Shown in pieces: positions 12,735 through 24,460 of a stretch of 64,000 nt of DNA (position 1 is the stretch's first letter; each line of letters begins with the position of its first letter). The notes below the pieces were generated by a model, which had not been told where the DNA came from, ran no database searches, and saw nothing but the letters and a program-made list of their open reading frames with translations. Source of the DNA: Cryptomeria japonica (taxonomy: Eukaryota > Streptophyta > Pinopsida > Cupressales > Cupressaceae). The DNA is taken from the NCBI RefSeq assembly GCF_030272615.1, contig NC_081412.1, positions 340,257,370 through 340,321,369 on the forward strand. The letters are read 5' to 3'. Both the position numbers and the translations under genes were made by a program.

Positions 12735-13140
12735 CCCACTGCATAAGTGGAAGAGGCTGGCCTTGCCGCCTAGTTTGGACAGTGATTCTAGTAATTTTGT
12801 AATCCATGTTTGCATTGTAAAGCTGATTAGTAGTACTAACAGCTATATACTTGGATTGTTGTTCTTTGGCCCACTGCATAAGTGGAAGAGGTTGGCCTGC
12901 TGCCTTCTTATCTATTGTAACACTGTCCTCCCACTGAATAAGCGGTTGAGTTGATTGTAATGTTGTCCTCCTGCTGAATAAGCAGTGGAGTTGATAAAAA
13001 ATTTCATTTCTAGTCCTCCCGCTGCATAAGCAGTAGAGTGATTGTTGTTTCAGTTGTTTGGTTTGTTCCTGGCTGGTTTACTGCTAGGAAGTTTCAGAAT
13101 TTCCATCTCCCGTTGTATAAGTGGAAGGGGTTGGCTTGCC
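12735..13140 (+). repeat. Six degenerate hairpin repeats in the LTR
   Basis: Copies start near 12735, 12869, 12928, 12968, 13015 and 13108. Each has the form CCNCT-GNATA-AGNGG followed by a purine-rich GGAAGAGGTTGG-like tail and, in three copies, TGGCCTTGCCGCC-like sequence. The five-base stem is kept by paired changes: CCACT/AGTGG in copies 1 and 2, CTGCT/AGCAG in copy 4. Confidence 0.75.
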
Positions 13141-13823
13141 GCCCAAGTTTGTAATCAATTTCAATTTCTAGCATCTAACGATCCCCTCAACACTATATGC
13201 TCTCACCCTCCCAGATTGGGCTCTCGGTGATCAAAAGGTGGAAAGGGTTACTTTCAGTAGTATTTGGATTTCATTTTCTAACCCTAATGGATGTTTGTGT
13301 TGATTGTAAGCTGAAATAATTGAGGGGGATATTACAATATCAAATCGTTTCTTTGATTTTTAATGAATTTATTGTTTAATGTTAGTTGTTGTATGTCTCT
13401 TAATGCTTCAATTAGAATATGAATTGGTTTGCTATCATATAGCCAATGATTTGTAATATAATTAATTGTCGTTATATAACTGATTATCATGTTGACCGAT
13501 TTGTCTTCTAATTAATGAACTATTGTAGTAATCGCACCCCATTATTGCTTAATAATGTGCATTATTAAAGCTTTGTATAGCCCTTAATATATTCATTGTA
13601 TTATTATTGTCATATATGGGTCGCTATAGATACTTAGGTTTATGTATTAATTTTAGAGTTGTTGCATGCGCCCCTACTTTATGAAGATAATTACTGCCTG
13701 ATATATTAATTCGTTTGACCCGAGATCATGGAAAATCATGAAGTCTTAATAAGACAATTTTCTACATCTAAACTTATCTGGATGGTGAGGCAAATGTTAT
13801 TAAGGCAGGGGCATGACATTGTC

Positions 13824-15007
13824 ACCAAAACATCAACTAAAATTAGAAATCTTCAAATGGATGTCTAATAAGAATATATGCTATTTTAAAGACCTAGAAA
13901 TCATAGAAAAAATGGAACGTCTCTAAATAGATCTTAAAATTATTTCTAAGAATAGTTGCCTCCCAAAAAAAGTGGTGACACGAGTTAAAAACAACTAGTC
14001 TAGTGTTGGCTCCTTGCTTTGCTTCCTTGTTCTAATCACGAAGATCCTATAAAGATACCTTGAAACTGATAACACTCCAAACCATCTTGGTGACTTGAAT
14101 CTATAAAGCCTAGACATTGAAGATTAAACCTTCTGATGAACGCTTCACATTATCTCTGTTGTCAACTAATTAGACAATCAACCTTTGAACAAAAAGTGGA
14201 GTAATTGACAAGGTTACCATGACAACTACTCTAAATGTTAGAATAATGAAAACTAGTGTTGATCCTTGGACTTGAAGAATTTGTCATGAAGATGCTACAA
14301 AACTTATCCCAATAGCATCTTTTGGCATTTTGTAGATGAAACTTGGATTTCTCCATGTAGAGGCATGCGTTTGGATCCTTGTTGCACTTTTTGTTATAAT
14401 TTAATGTTCACTTTTTTACTCAACCCTTTGGAGATGCTAACCCTTATATTTTCATGTCGAAACTTGACCTTGAAACTCTTGACCACATGCTAGGGAGAAA
14501 TGATGCTCTTTATGTTACGCTTTCATGTGTCTTGACACTTTGGTGCCTAGAGGCATACCTAGGAGACGACGTGACACTTTTTCCTCTAATCCTTCATTGA
14601 CAACTTGGCATTCATCCATCTTGGCGTGAAGTTCGTCACTTGAAACACATTTTGGTTTTTTTCTTCATTAACATTTTGACATTTTGGTGTCTAGGCAAAC
14701 TTGGGGTTTAAAATGTCACCTTTCTTATAATTTTTCATTTAGAATTTGATAGTCAAGTCATCTTAGGCACCATAGAGAGGTGGAATGTTATTTTTTCATG
14801 TTTTCACTTTTTCATTTTGATTTGATAGTGATATTTTGATACTTAATTCAACTTGGGCACCCCTAGCCACTTAAGCATCACTATTTCTAATTTGATTGAG
14901 TTTGATTTCTGAAGTGAAAAATGCTCTTTTGAGTTGCTTTAAATAATTTCCCACACTCTGATTCATCATTGGCAGTGCAATTTTCCCACTCAAGTGATTT
15001 TCACCCC
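13824..15007 (-). other. Intron 3, unremarkable stretch
   Basis: No coding region or bounded repeat was recognised here. Many short phrases such as CTTGACACTTTGGTGCC and TTGGCACTT recur loosely, suggesting an old degraded repeat. Confidence 0.4.
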
Positions 15008-15600
15008 AAAAATAATACTAATAAGCTCGAATATGCGTAGGTCAACTTGAAGACCATTTTCACTTGCTTTTTGTCAATGAAACTCATTATTCTTCCCCAA
15101 TGAGTGCTCCACATCATCCATGCACCTTTCCTTGACTTGAAATATCCAAAAGTGCTTTTCCTTGATCAAGATGTGCTCCAAGCACCCCAACGATTAATTC
15201 CCTACCTTGGCACTTCACTACCTTTCCTTGTATCCAAGATGCATTCACCTTGCCTAACATACTTGAAAACCTTCTCTCACAGGCCCTACAAAGGCATTTA
15301 CTAAAATAATACTAATAAGCTCGAATATGCCTAGGTCAACTTGAAGACCATTTTCACTTGCTTTTTGTCAATGAAACTCATTATTCTTCCCCAATGAGTG
15401 CTCCACATCATCCATGCACCTTTCCTTGACTTGAAATCTCCAAAAATGATTTTCCTTGATCAAGATGTGCTCTAGGAGCCCCAATCATTAATTCCCTACC
15501 TTGGCACTTCACTACCTTTCCTTGTATCCAAGATGCATTCACCTTGCCTAACATGCTTGAAAACCTTCTCTCACAAGCACTGCAAAGGCATTTACTAAAA
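15008..15600. repeat. Two-copy 295-bp tandem duplication
   Basis: The sequence beginning AAAATAATACTAATAAGCTC at 15008 recurs at 15303, and the two copies stay aligned to about 15600 with only scattered substitutions. Neither copy carries a supported gene. Confidence 0.9.
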
Positions 15601-16616
15601 TTGAGAAGGACCGCATTGACAACTACTAGTAACAAGGACTCAAGAATAGCTTCCAAACAATAAAGCATGTCTTTTGGCTTGAAATTTGACTCAAATTTGG
15701 TATGTGTATAACAGAAAAGAATAAAGGAAAACCTAGTTTCAAACATATTTAAAAGTAGAACCTCCTCTTCAAATCTATTATCTTGAATGTATATGCCATC
15801 TGCCTATTTCAGTATCTATTATTATGATAGTCCTCCCCAAGATCAAACTCAAATTTAAATTGATATGATTCAAAAATAAGAATCTAAACCTTTGACAAGG
15901 ATTCTATGGAATGAAGTCCAGGCCAAAGACTACAAAATTCAAATCAGCCTCTTAGGATCTAGCTGAAATCTATTAAATCCAAGCTTAAATCGATAATAAA
16001 ACAAAATTTAATTTAATAAGATTTCTATGGAAAAAGAAACTCTTGAGGAACAGAAGAGTGATATTTAGTCCTCCATTTAGATGTTGGTCCGTCCAACTCT
16101 AAACAAAAATCTTGTGAGCATTGGTAAGGCCTGTCTTGAATAGTATCATGAAATCTACAAAAGATAAGGAATTTCTGAAAACTTCGTATTTTTTAATGTT
16201 ATCAATCTCTGATTGTCCCGGCTCTTCATATCTTTCTAGCTCTTTCCTCTCCTAGGAAGAGTAAGGATGAAGGTTTGAATGAGTCAAATTCTTAGATAAT
16301 AATGAAGCCAGTCTTTGAAGCACGATGAGGCCAAGGCGTAATTCATCTCTTCAGGCTCCTTCTGGCAGCTGTTTGTTTGGTTTATGGCATTTCTCTTTGT
16401 CTATGAGATCAACTTATAGCACTATTTTTATCATCTTATTCATGCAATGTTAATTATTATATTTTCTGCTTTTGCCTTTCTGTGATTTGCTATATGCTCA
16501 GTTGTATTAAAGATCTTTCGCACTGTTTGGAAACTGTCTTCATCATCCCTTTGTTTAGTGTCTCCCTGTCTGAAATTGCACAACTCTTTCCAAGTACTGT
16601 ATAGAATTCATGGAGG
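15601..16616 (-). other. Intron 3, no recognised feature
   Basis: This AT-rich sequence has no supported gene, repeat boundary or conserved motif. Confidence 0.4.
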
Positions 16617-17204
16617 GCAGGTGTAATGTCCCTCTTATTTTAAAACTTATGAATTAGGGGCATCCAACTCGAAAAGATTAATTGCAAGAGATTTATTTCC
16701 TTAATAATCTTGACTATATGCTGATATTACCTTGCAAATGGTATTAATTATGAAATATAACTGATATTGATGCTATCTCTGATATAACTATAATCTAAGT
16801 TACCGATTCGGGTTCGGATTCGGGTTCGGATTCGCGGATTCGACAAAAAAAAATTTCTTGGGTACGGGTACGGGTTCGTCCATACATATATTAATTATAA
16901 ATTTATATATATACACATATATTATACATATCTTCAATATATACAATCCATACAAAAAAAAAAAATACAATGTGACTTTCCATACATAAATCATAAATGA
17001 TAAATCATAAATCCATAATTGCCAATGCCAATAAATATCCATATATCGCAAATGTTATCAATAAACTAATAACTAAGTCTAATATCATATTCATAATTTG
17101 CAAAAAAGCTAATATTCAAGTTTCAAGTTTCAACTGATTCAAGTTTCAAAATGTGAATATGTCATGACACAATAAAAATTCAAATTACAAGCCATCTATG
17201 GGAT

Positions 17205-19639
17205 TTAAATTCCATATTCATCTTCATCTGAACCATCCAACCCAAGCCCAAGGTCATCAAGTGGTTCAAATCCAACATCAATTGAACCACTATCGAATGG
17301 AATGTCACACCCACTAGCCAAGTCTCTCTCAAGTTCCATAGCTGCCTCGTCTATAGAGAGTTGGGCAAGTTGTGCAACTGTAGCATCTAAATCAGCACAC
17401 TCAAGGGCTAGATCCCAATTCCTTGTTGCACCCACATTATATTCAAGGTCCTTATGTGACAACAAACGAAGGTTGGAGTGTACGTAGACCAAATCCTCAG
17501 CTCTCTTTGCACCCAAACGATTACGTTTGACTGAGTGGATGAAGGAGTATGTACTCCAATTCCGCTCAGCTGAAGAAGAACTTGCAACCTGTTAAAAGTT
17601 AAAACATTATTAGAAATTTATAAATTATAAAATAAAAATATGATAGCATCAAATGGAATTGGAAAACTATAAAAAATAAAAAGATACATACTTGGGAGAG
17701 AAGTTTAATTGCAAGAGGCTGCAAGTAAACGGAGCCTTGACCATGTACATACCACCACTCATCAACATCCATCCCATATCTAGCATTGAGAGCTACAACA
17801 TCATGATTTTTTGTGGATAAAAATTGGCCAAACTCCTTCATGACAACATTTCTTGTCTCCTCATCTTGATATATCTTTTTAAAGGCAGCTCTATAGCCAG
17901 AAGCAACCTCTGCATCTCTATATGGTGGTACCCTCCTTGGTGTTGCAAGCATCTCTGCACTATAAAATTTTGGTGTCAAAGCAAATGCTAAGAGATGTAA
18001 GGGATTGGTCATCTTGTTCCAACGGTCAACAATAATATTCTGCACAACTTTGAAAAATGTTTTCATTGGGTCATTTACTTTTCTTTTTATTACTTCTCTT
18101 ATTTTCTCCACCATGCAATCCATGCCATCATTAATCTCACCCAAACATGGGCGATTAGTATCAACATACCTAATCATGCTCATGATGGGCTCAGTGAAAT
18201 TCAAAACATATTCCACATTATCCCACCATTTCTCATCAAGGATCAATGCTCTTACTTTTAGAGCTCTTTCTGTCTGGGCCTGCTTCCATACACTCCACAA
18301 TCCGTTGATGACCATAGAACTCAAGGCTTCTCGCACCTTCATAAGTCGTCTTAAGACGAGTGTGTGAGATGCAAATCGTGTTTCAGCTACCTAACATGAC
18401 ATAAAAAAATACACAACATATATCAATTATAAAAAATTAAAAATTTAAATTAGTAATTACCTTCAACAACTCCAACTTGGAGAAGGTCCTAAAAATGGCT
18501 TGTGACATATGATGATTAGTCACAAACATTTGAATCTCCTCGCCCTCCTCGTACAGTTTTTTCATCCAATCAATTTGTGTGCCAATCTTTTGCATGATTA
18601 AATTGAGTGAGTGGACTATACATGGTGTCCAAAAGATGTGACCGTATGTAGCCAGAACTATAGTCCCCGCTGCCCTACAATTTTTAGCATTGTCCATTAT
18701 GACTTGGACAACATTTTGAGGCCCCACCATGTCAATGCATTCTATGAGGATATTGGCAATGAAACTTGCATCTTTCACCTGCCCCTCACAATCCACCGCT
18801 TTCAAAAACATTGCCCCTTTAGGGAACATTGCTATAACATTGATCAATGGCCTATTTTTACAATCTTTCCATCCATCAGAAACAATGGTCAAACCTGTTT
18901 CCAGCCATGTATCTTTGATGACTTTCAACTGTGACTCTACGAATGCTTTCTCCTTTGCCAACAAGGTGGTTCTCACCTTTTCATACCCTGGACAAACATA
19001 ATCAGAAGGTGTGTTGCAAAGGGTATGTACCATGTCCTGAAAGTAAGGTGATCTAACAAGGTTGAAAGGAAGCCCATTGCCATAAATGCAACACCCAATG
19101 CTCTGATTTGCAATCTCTCTCATTTCATTTTTGAAGGCAGTATCCAATGGGCCTCTTTTCCATGAAGCCACAACATTTTGATTCTCTAGTGGAGCAACTG
19201 GTGGTTTTCGCATGAAAGGATGCGATCTAGCTGGTCTTGTGGAGCCAATACTACTAGAAGGCCTCGTAGTCTTCGAGCTTGATTGGACAAGAGGATAATC
19301 AGTCTTTGCTTTGCCACTTCTCCTATCAGCTTCCTCTTGTTCTCTAATATATTCCAAAACTAGAGCTTTTGGCAGCCCCTTGCCATTTGATCCCTTACAA
19401 AATTTTATTCCACGCCCGGGGATGAAACAAAGGTGGCCTTTCACTCGATAGTATGAGCTGGTATACTCAGTGCCACAATGGTTACACTTCCAAACAAAAC
19501 CCCCACCACCAAACACTTGCTTGATCATTGTTGTATAATGCCAAAGTGGTGAATCTTGATCAATTTTAAAGGGGTTATTTTCAGTTCGGGCATTGGCAAT
19601 TGAACTAGAGCTTGCACTTGCACTTCCAATTTCAGCCAT
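17205..19639 (-). CDS. hAT-family transposase (BED finger, DUF659), three exons
   Basis: Exons are 19639-18461 (393 codons), 18390-17692 (233 codons) and 17588-17205 (127 codons plus stop). Both introns are phase 0 and GT-AG, with a GTATGT donor on the second. The 753-residue product begins MAEIGSASASS. Residues 50-81 form a BED-type zinc finger (C52, C55, H69, C81 candidates). Residues about 180-345 are a DUF659/RNase-H-like core with VSDGWKD (D255), MDNAKN (D316) and the CxxH pair C340/H343. The last exon opens with SSSSAERNWS and carries the hAT dimerisation region, ending in an acidic tail. It would bind the element ends in the nucleus and cut and paste the element. No stop or frameshift was found. 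Confidence 0.9.
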
Positions 19640-20189
19640 TATGTATGATTATATGAATAATGCACCTAAAATAAAAAGAGAAAACACAACATTATTGAAA
19701 ATAATTGATAAAATTTCGACATTATAACCCCATACTATGCATACAAAGTGTAAAAAAATATACAAAACTTATTTAAAAAATTTAAGAAAAACTTTTAAAA
19801 AAATTAAAAAATTTGAAAAAAACTTAAAAAAATTCTTGAAAACTTGTAAAAAATTCAGATTCACTCACCTTTGATGGCTAAATCTTCCTTCTCCAGTGAT
19901 TCCTATGCCTTTTATGTGTGTCTCACATCTTCATAGTCTCTACCTTCGAAGAAAAATGCAAAAACTAAGAAACCCGGCTTTAGAGAAAAAATCTTCAAAA
20001 ATGCAAATAAAATGAGTTGAATGAATGTTTTGATGCATGAAATGCATCATAAAGGGGCGAATTAGGGTTTAATTATTAATTAACTATTTTTTAAAGTACT
20101 TTTTTATTGGTTTTTATTGTTTTTTGACCCGTGGGCCCCGTTTTTGGGAACCCACGGGCCTGGGTTCACCCGGGTCCTCCCGAGTTCGA

Positions 20190-20286
20190 CCTGGGTTCCA
20201 CCCGGGTCCTTCCCAAGTGGCCAGGTTCCCTGTGGGTCCTGCGACAAGGAACCCGGCCACCTGGTAAGGACCCAGGTCAAACCCGG
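20190..20286. repeat. Imperfect GC-rich hairpin at the hAT 5' side
   Basis: Sequence around 20192-20232 pairs imperfectly with 20243-20284 (for example GGCCAGGTTCCCTG against AAGGAACCCGGCCAC). It sits between the transposase start and the element end, the same position as the hairpins in the other two hAT copies. Confidence 0.75.
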
Positions 20287-21553
20287 GCCGGACCAGGACC
20301 AGGCACGAACCAGGACCCAGACCCAAGCCCATACCCAAAGAACCGGTAACTTAGACTATAATATATATGCACAATTATTTGGTTTGTAGAATAATAAGAT
20401 TACTTGCTGTCTCAGATTTGAAGATGAGTAAACATGCAAAGGAATCTTGATCTCTCACTGGATTTATTGATATAAATATCCTTCTAGTATATAGATATAA
20501 ATCTGCAATCTCTTGATGATGCTATGTCTGGATTTAGTTCCTTATAAAATAGCTATAAAGCTATGTAAGTTGCTGTGTCTGACATGTCAATGGGAACGTG
20601 CAGAGGTAGATATTGGTATCACCTTACTATGATATGTTGATGTTCCTGGTATTAAGTTATATGCTTGCAACAATGCATAAAGATGCTGTTTCTGATATAG
20701 TTGTAGAAGCATGCAACAATTCGGTGCTCTCCCTGATTTTGAACTTGTTCCTTATGCAACCATTTTGTGTGCTGAAGGCAATGCTCAATCTGAGCAATCC
20801 AAACTGGATAAGAAATAAAGGGATAAACTCATTTGATGCTGCCGGAATGTGTTTGAATGGTTGCCTCCAAAAAGTAATGTCTTTCCTTAATCACATCTCC
20901 ATATGATTAGTTGCACTTATTCATAACAAGGTAAATCAGTTCTCTTTTATACTAATCATGCCATAGTGATTAGTCTTATTCACTACTAGACCGATATAAT
21001 TTAATTTATAATCGGTATTTAGGATCTTTGTCTTAATCAACATTATCAATTAGTGACAGCTAGTTGTCTTAGTGACTCTTTCGACTTGCTAATATCACCC
21101 TCTTTGCTATCGTTATTTATTAATTCTTATTACAGTCAATAACATATACCAATCGCTGTTAACATCATTCCAAACTATTTATTGCCCTTGTTCTGAGTCT
21201 CCTCCTCCTTTCATGGTATCGTTCCCTTATTCACATCACCGTATGGTGACTTAGCAGTATGAATCACATCACTTGATATTGTAATCGCTGCGATTAATCA
21301 ATCAACTTGTGCCTTTCATAGTACATTCTGTCAGTACTGCGCACCAACGATAACAATTATCATGATTGCTCCCTTAACATTGATTCATTCTATTTGCTCA
21401 CTTTACGGTATTAACACAGTTGATCGATCTTCCGTCATCGTTGGTTGATAAATCACTAGCCCATTCGAAGTCTCTATTCCAACGCTATCGATGAGACTTC
21501 ACAAAATTGAAGTACTAACGATGTAAGGTTAATGTTGGTGGCATTACAGCAGG

Positions 21554-22240
21554 GGTGACCAATAATTGAAACCCTTTAATTAATTACCAAAACACACTCA
21601 ATAAAATAAAAAAAGGGAAGATCTCTTTTTTCTACATTATACTTATAAAGGAAACATAAGCATTCTAATATCAAAAACAGTGGAAACCTAACTGTGCCAT
21701 TATGCTCATCTAATAACTGATCCTAAAATGTATATTGATTCTTCCTTTTCTAAGAAAAACACAAACTAGAAGAAAAATGCAATTTTAGTTGAACTAAGGG
21801 TGTTCTCATGAGCAGTTTATTTGGTCTATCATAAACATTCTAGTAGCAAAATCAGTAAACATCTAGTGGACATCTAGCAGTAAAACAATGCTCATATATT
21901 AATTGAGCATAAAACAGGTAAGGGTACCGATTTTCATCTTCTCGAAGAGACACAAGCTGTGGAAGAAGAATGTAACGTTAGGTGAATCAATGATGTTTTC
22001 TCATGTGCAGTTCATTTTCTCTATCATAAACATTCTAGTAGCACAATTACTGGAAATTTGAGAGAAATAAAAACTCATAAACTCAAACAGGAAGACAGTT
22101 GCAATTATTACTAAAGGTGTGTTCTCATGAGCAGTTTATTTTGCCTATACCTCTGACTTATGACATCCATCCTTTGTTAGAATTTAGCATTAATATTACA
22201 AAAAGGATTTCTCCACTCTTATTTAGAGTTAAAATCATAC
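21554..22240 (-). other. Intron 3, right end
   Basis: No gene is seen. A phrase near TCATGAGCAGTTTATTTGGTCTATCATAAACATTCTAGTAGCA recurs about three times (21807, 22000 and 22110 areas), a loose local repeat. Confidence 0.45.
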
Positions 22241-22316
22241 CCTCAATAACTAATCCATAATAAAGGAGGAAAAACATATTGTTCCATGGTGAAGAAGTTA
22301 GCTGCTCCAGCACAAC
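22241..22316 (-). CDS. PMP22-like gene, exon 3
   Basis: This 76-base exon follows TCTTTCAG and precedes the donor GTATGA. It encodes VVLEQLTSSPWNNMF and FLLYYGLVIE plus one base of the next codon (phase 1). The EQLTSSPWNN string and the following YYGLVIE helix are hallmarks of plant PMP22/Mpv17 proteins. It joins in frame to the last Lys of exon 2 and, through a completed Gly codon, to exon 4. Confidence 0.9.
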
Positions 22317-22657
22317 CTGAAAGATCATTCTAATTTATTAGCATATAACATTCTTATCCAGTTCCAAACATAGTTTAAAATTGAAAACATAGAGCACACA
22401 CAACATTTGCAGGAACAAACATTCAAATCCCAACTCCAAATATCAGCTAACAAAACAGGCTCTAATTTATTGTACACAGAAATATCCATAGATGAGCTAT
22501 TCAGGAAATTCAATTTGAGATAGTTGACTAAAAAAATGACAAACTCGATATCAAGAAAGTACAATAAATTGCAAGCAAATCGAAAATAGTTACAAACTAG
22601 AAATTTGTGAAGCAAGGACTTTACATATACATTTTCTACATTTATATGGTGTATTAC
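22317..22657 (-). other. Intron 2 (341 bp)
   Basis: This is the only short intron visible in the gene, with donor GTAATA and acceptor TTTCAG. It is AT-rich and holds no mobile element, unlike introns 1, 3 and 4. Confidence 0.85.
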
Positions 22658-22759
22658 CTTTTTAGCAATTGTTTTTGTATCCTTTTTTCCCTTGAAGATG
22701 CGATCCATTAACTTATGCAAGAAATGCCCAAATGGCCCTGCATATGCAAAGCCATACAG
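22658..22759 (-). CDS. PMP22-like gene, exon 2
   Basis: The 102-base exon begins after CAATTGCAG and ends before GTAATA. It encodes 34 residues, LYGFAYAGPFGHFLHKLMD then RIFKGKKDTKTIAKK. The GPFGHFLHKLMD and FKGKKDT blocks are diagnostic of the plant PMP22/Mpv17 family: the end of the second membrane helix and the basic loop. Joined to exon 1, the distance from QLR to GPFGH is 13 residues, the family spacing as I recall it. Confidence 0.92.
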
Positions 22760-23475
22760 CTGCAATTGACCAGTTTAGGTAAATGAGACAATTCGAGATC
22801 CGAAACCTACAGAATAAACCATAAGCATTGATTTTCTCCCTGCTAATAATAAATTTCATTCAAAATGATCAAGTCAATACGAACATTAAACATGGGCAAG
22901 GCATCCCAATATGGAGTGCAATCTTGAGATCAAAGAAATAAAAGAAATTCAATAAAGCAACAACAGGAGTTTAGCAGACCGTCGCAAATAAATTTTACAG
23001 TCAAGGAGAACTAATTTTCAAAGAATACAAATCAAGGACAGACAATGATACTATATAAGAAACATTACTCCAATAGTGGTGATTGCAAATATAGTCTTCT
23101 TGATTCAAATTCTTATAAACAGAAAGAAAGTAGATAAGCAAGAAGAACTTAAGAAAGTGCCAAAATAACTTAAAAGTAGATTGCAATTGCAACAAGAAAG
23201 TGTTTTTCCAGTCATCTTATCCTAGGTCCAAACTCCCATCATAACCCCTAACAGCGTCTTCCCATGTCGAAGAGAGGGCATGATTACTCATTGTTGGTGG
23301 TGGATACATTTAGTAAGATGTGTGTGCTCATTCCTTGAATATATTTAAGGGCAGTGAGGTGGCAGAGCTGTTTTGTACTCGTGTGTTCACTTTAGTTTAC
23401 CATAAAGCCTAATATCAGATTATGATGCTAGGTTCTTGGATTAACTTTGGTGTGCACTATAGGAAAGTATGGACA
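22760..23475 (-). other. Intron 1, left end, no gene
   Basis: This is AT-rich sequence with nothing recognised. Confidence 0.4.
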
Positions 23476-24175
23476 CATACTAGAAACACTACACTACTTT
23501 TCCTCCTCAGTCCAATGGACAAACAGAAGTGGTGAACCGACCCTTACTCCAGCTCTTGATAAGGTATAATCAAAAGCATCCAAAGTCATAAGATGAAACT
23601 TGCCATATACTCAAAACTCTTACAACACAGCAGTCCATTCATCAACTAGTTTGTCATTGAGGTTCCCTTTGATGTTGCCATGAGACAGTCACACAAAAAA
23701 TCAGGGAATGAGGATTCTGAGGTCCACAAGGCCAAAAAGTTCATTGACAAAATTTGGCAAATACATCACCAAGTTCGGTAGAAACTAAGGAGTCACAAGC
23801 TAAGTACAAGAAGTGAAATGGTCAACATCAGATAAAGCACAGGCTCAAAGTTGTTAATCATGTTTGGCTGTACTTAGGGAAGGTTAGCCTCCAAGGTCAA
23901 GCTAGGAAGTTCAAGCAGTTAAGGTATGGTCCTTTCAAATTCTGGAACATGTGGGAAAGAAAGCTTTTCTCTTGGATTTGCCACCATGTATTGAAATGTA
24001 CTCAATGATCAAATTAGAAAATTTCTGTTTGTTTGAACTTTCAACACTCAATGAAAAAGAAGACTTGTTACCTCCAGTTGATGTACTAACAACAAACAAC
24101 CAAGAGGAGTTGGGAGGTGATGTGATTCTTGACAAGAACAAGAGAAGGACAAGGAGGGGAGTGTGCTCCCTTTAG
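23476..24175 (+). pseudogene. Ty3/gypsy integrase C-terminal remnant
   Basis: Plus-strand coding relics include PPQSNGQTEVVNRPLLQLL (around 23495-23560), part of the integrase core, then a decayed stretch ending with HRLKVVNHVWLYLGK and LRYGPFKFW blocks of the C-terminal domain. From 23951 an open 74-codon segment (KAFLLDLPPCIEMYSMIKLE) continues the same domain to a basic RRTRRG tail and a stop at 24173-24175. Several frameshifts and stops separate the pieces. The rest of the element is missing. The neighbouring minus-strand LTR starts directly after the stop codon. Confidence 0.7.
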
Positions 24176-24460
24176 TGTCAGTTTGAATTACAGGGCAACA
24201 AAATGGAAATATACAGACAGTATTCATAAAGCAATTAATCGAACATCACAGAATCACATAGGCCAGAAAGATATTTCTTTTATTGCATTTAGTAAAATGG
24301 ATGTACAATCATTACTGCGGGGTTCCTTATAGTCACATTTATACTACTTGGCAGTTGGCGGAGGTACCGACTACCGCAACTGCCAACTACCCCTACGGAA
24401 CCCCTTCGGCCAGTTAATTACATAACAAAAAATATTATTCCACTTTTTTGCCTATCATCA
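24176..24460 (-). repeat. Candidate 3' LTR (285 bp)
   Basis: Read on the minus strand it starts TGATGATAGGC immediately after a purine-rich tract and ends CAAACTGACA. It contains a TATA-like AGTATAAATG (24335-24346) and, just upstream of that, a hairpin formed by 24348-24361 and 24374-24386. The purine tract, terminal dinucleotides and promoter order support an LTR. Confidence 0.55.

Larger units (their letters stand above)
11259..13336 (+). mobile_element. Solo LTR, 2078 bp, nested
   Basis: It begins TGTAATGTCCCC and ends GGGGGATATTACA. A 5-bp duplication ATATC flanks it at 11254-11258 and 13337-13341. The length is large for a plant LTR. A TATA box at 11918-11925 suggests plus orientation. 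The right third carries six copies of a hairpin-forming repeat. It interrupts the older solo LTR 10341-13818. Confidence 0.85.
10341..13818 (+). mobile_element. Solo LTR of about 1.4 kb, split by a younger solo LTR
   Basis: The left end reads TGTAGTGTCCCC and the right end GGGGCATGACA, an inverted TG...CA terminal pair typical of gypsy LTRs. It is flanked by the 5-bp target repeat TTGTC at 10336-10340 and 13819-13823. A second solo LTR with its own target repeat occupies 11259-13336; subtracting that gives an original LTR of about 1395 bp. There is no internal retroelement sequence, so LTR-LTR recombination has left a solo LTR. ORFs within it are not meaningful. Confidence 0.8.
16795..20354 (-). 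mobile_element. Complete hAT transposon with intact transposase
   Basis: The 3560-bp element starts CTAAGTTACCG and ends CGGTAACTTAG, exact terminal inverted repeats of 11 bp with further partial pairing. The 8-bp target duplication ACTATAAT lies at 16787-16794 and 20355-20362. The left subterminal region repeats GGATTCGGGTTC; the right one is a GC-rich hairpin tract built of GGGTCCTGG and CCCGGGT motifs. The enclosed minus-strand gene is uninterrupted in three exons. Perfect ends, perfect duplication and open reading frame all suggest a young, possibly autonomous copy. Confidence 0.92.
16622..21548 (+). mobile_element. Solo LTR of about 1.36 kb, interrupted by a hAT
   Basis: The left end is TGTAATGTCCCTC and the right end GTGGCATTACA. 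The 5-bp target repeat GCAGG flanks it at 16617-16621 and 21549-21553. Removing the hAT element and its 8-bp duplication leaves about 1359 bp. No internal retroelement sequence lies beside it, so it is a solo LTR. The orientation is not certain, because both ends look alike. Confidence 0.8.

Noticed and set aside
12219-13230. Short plus-strand ORFs of 62-63 codons
   Set aside because: They fall inside a solo LTR and its hairpin repeats.
20114-20389. Overlapping 70-90 codon ORFs on both strands
   Set aside because: They are proline/glycine-rich readings of the GC-rich hAT subterminal hairpin, not genes. The same applies to 34007-34315.
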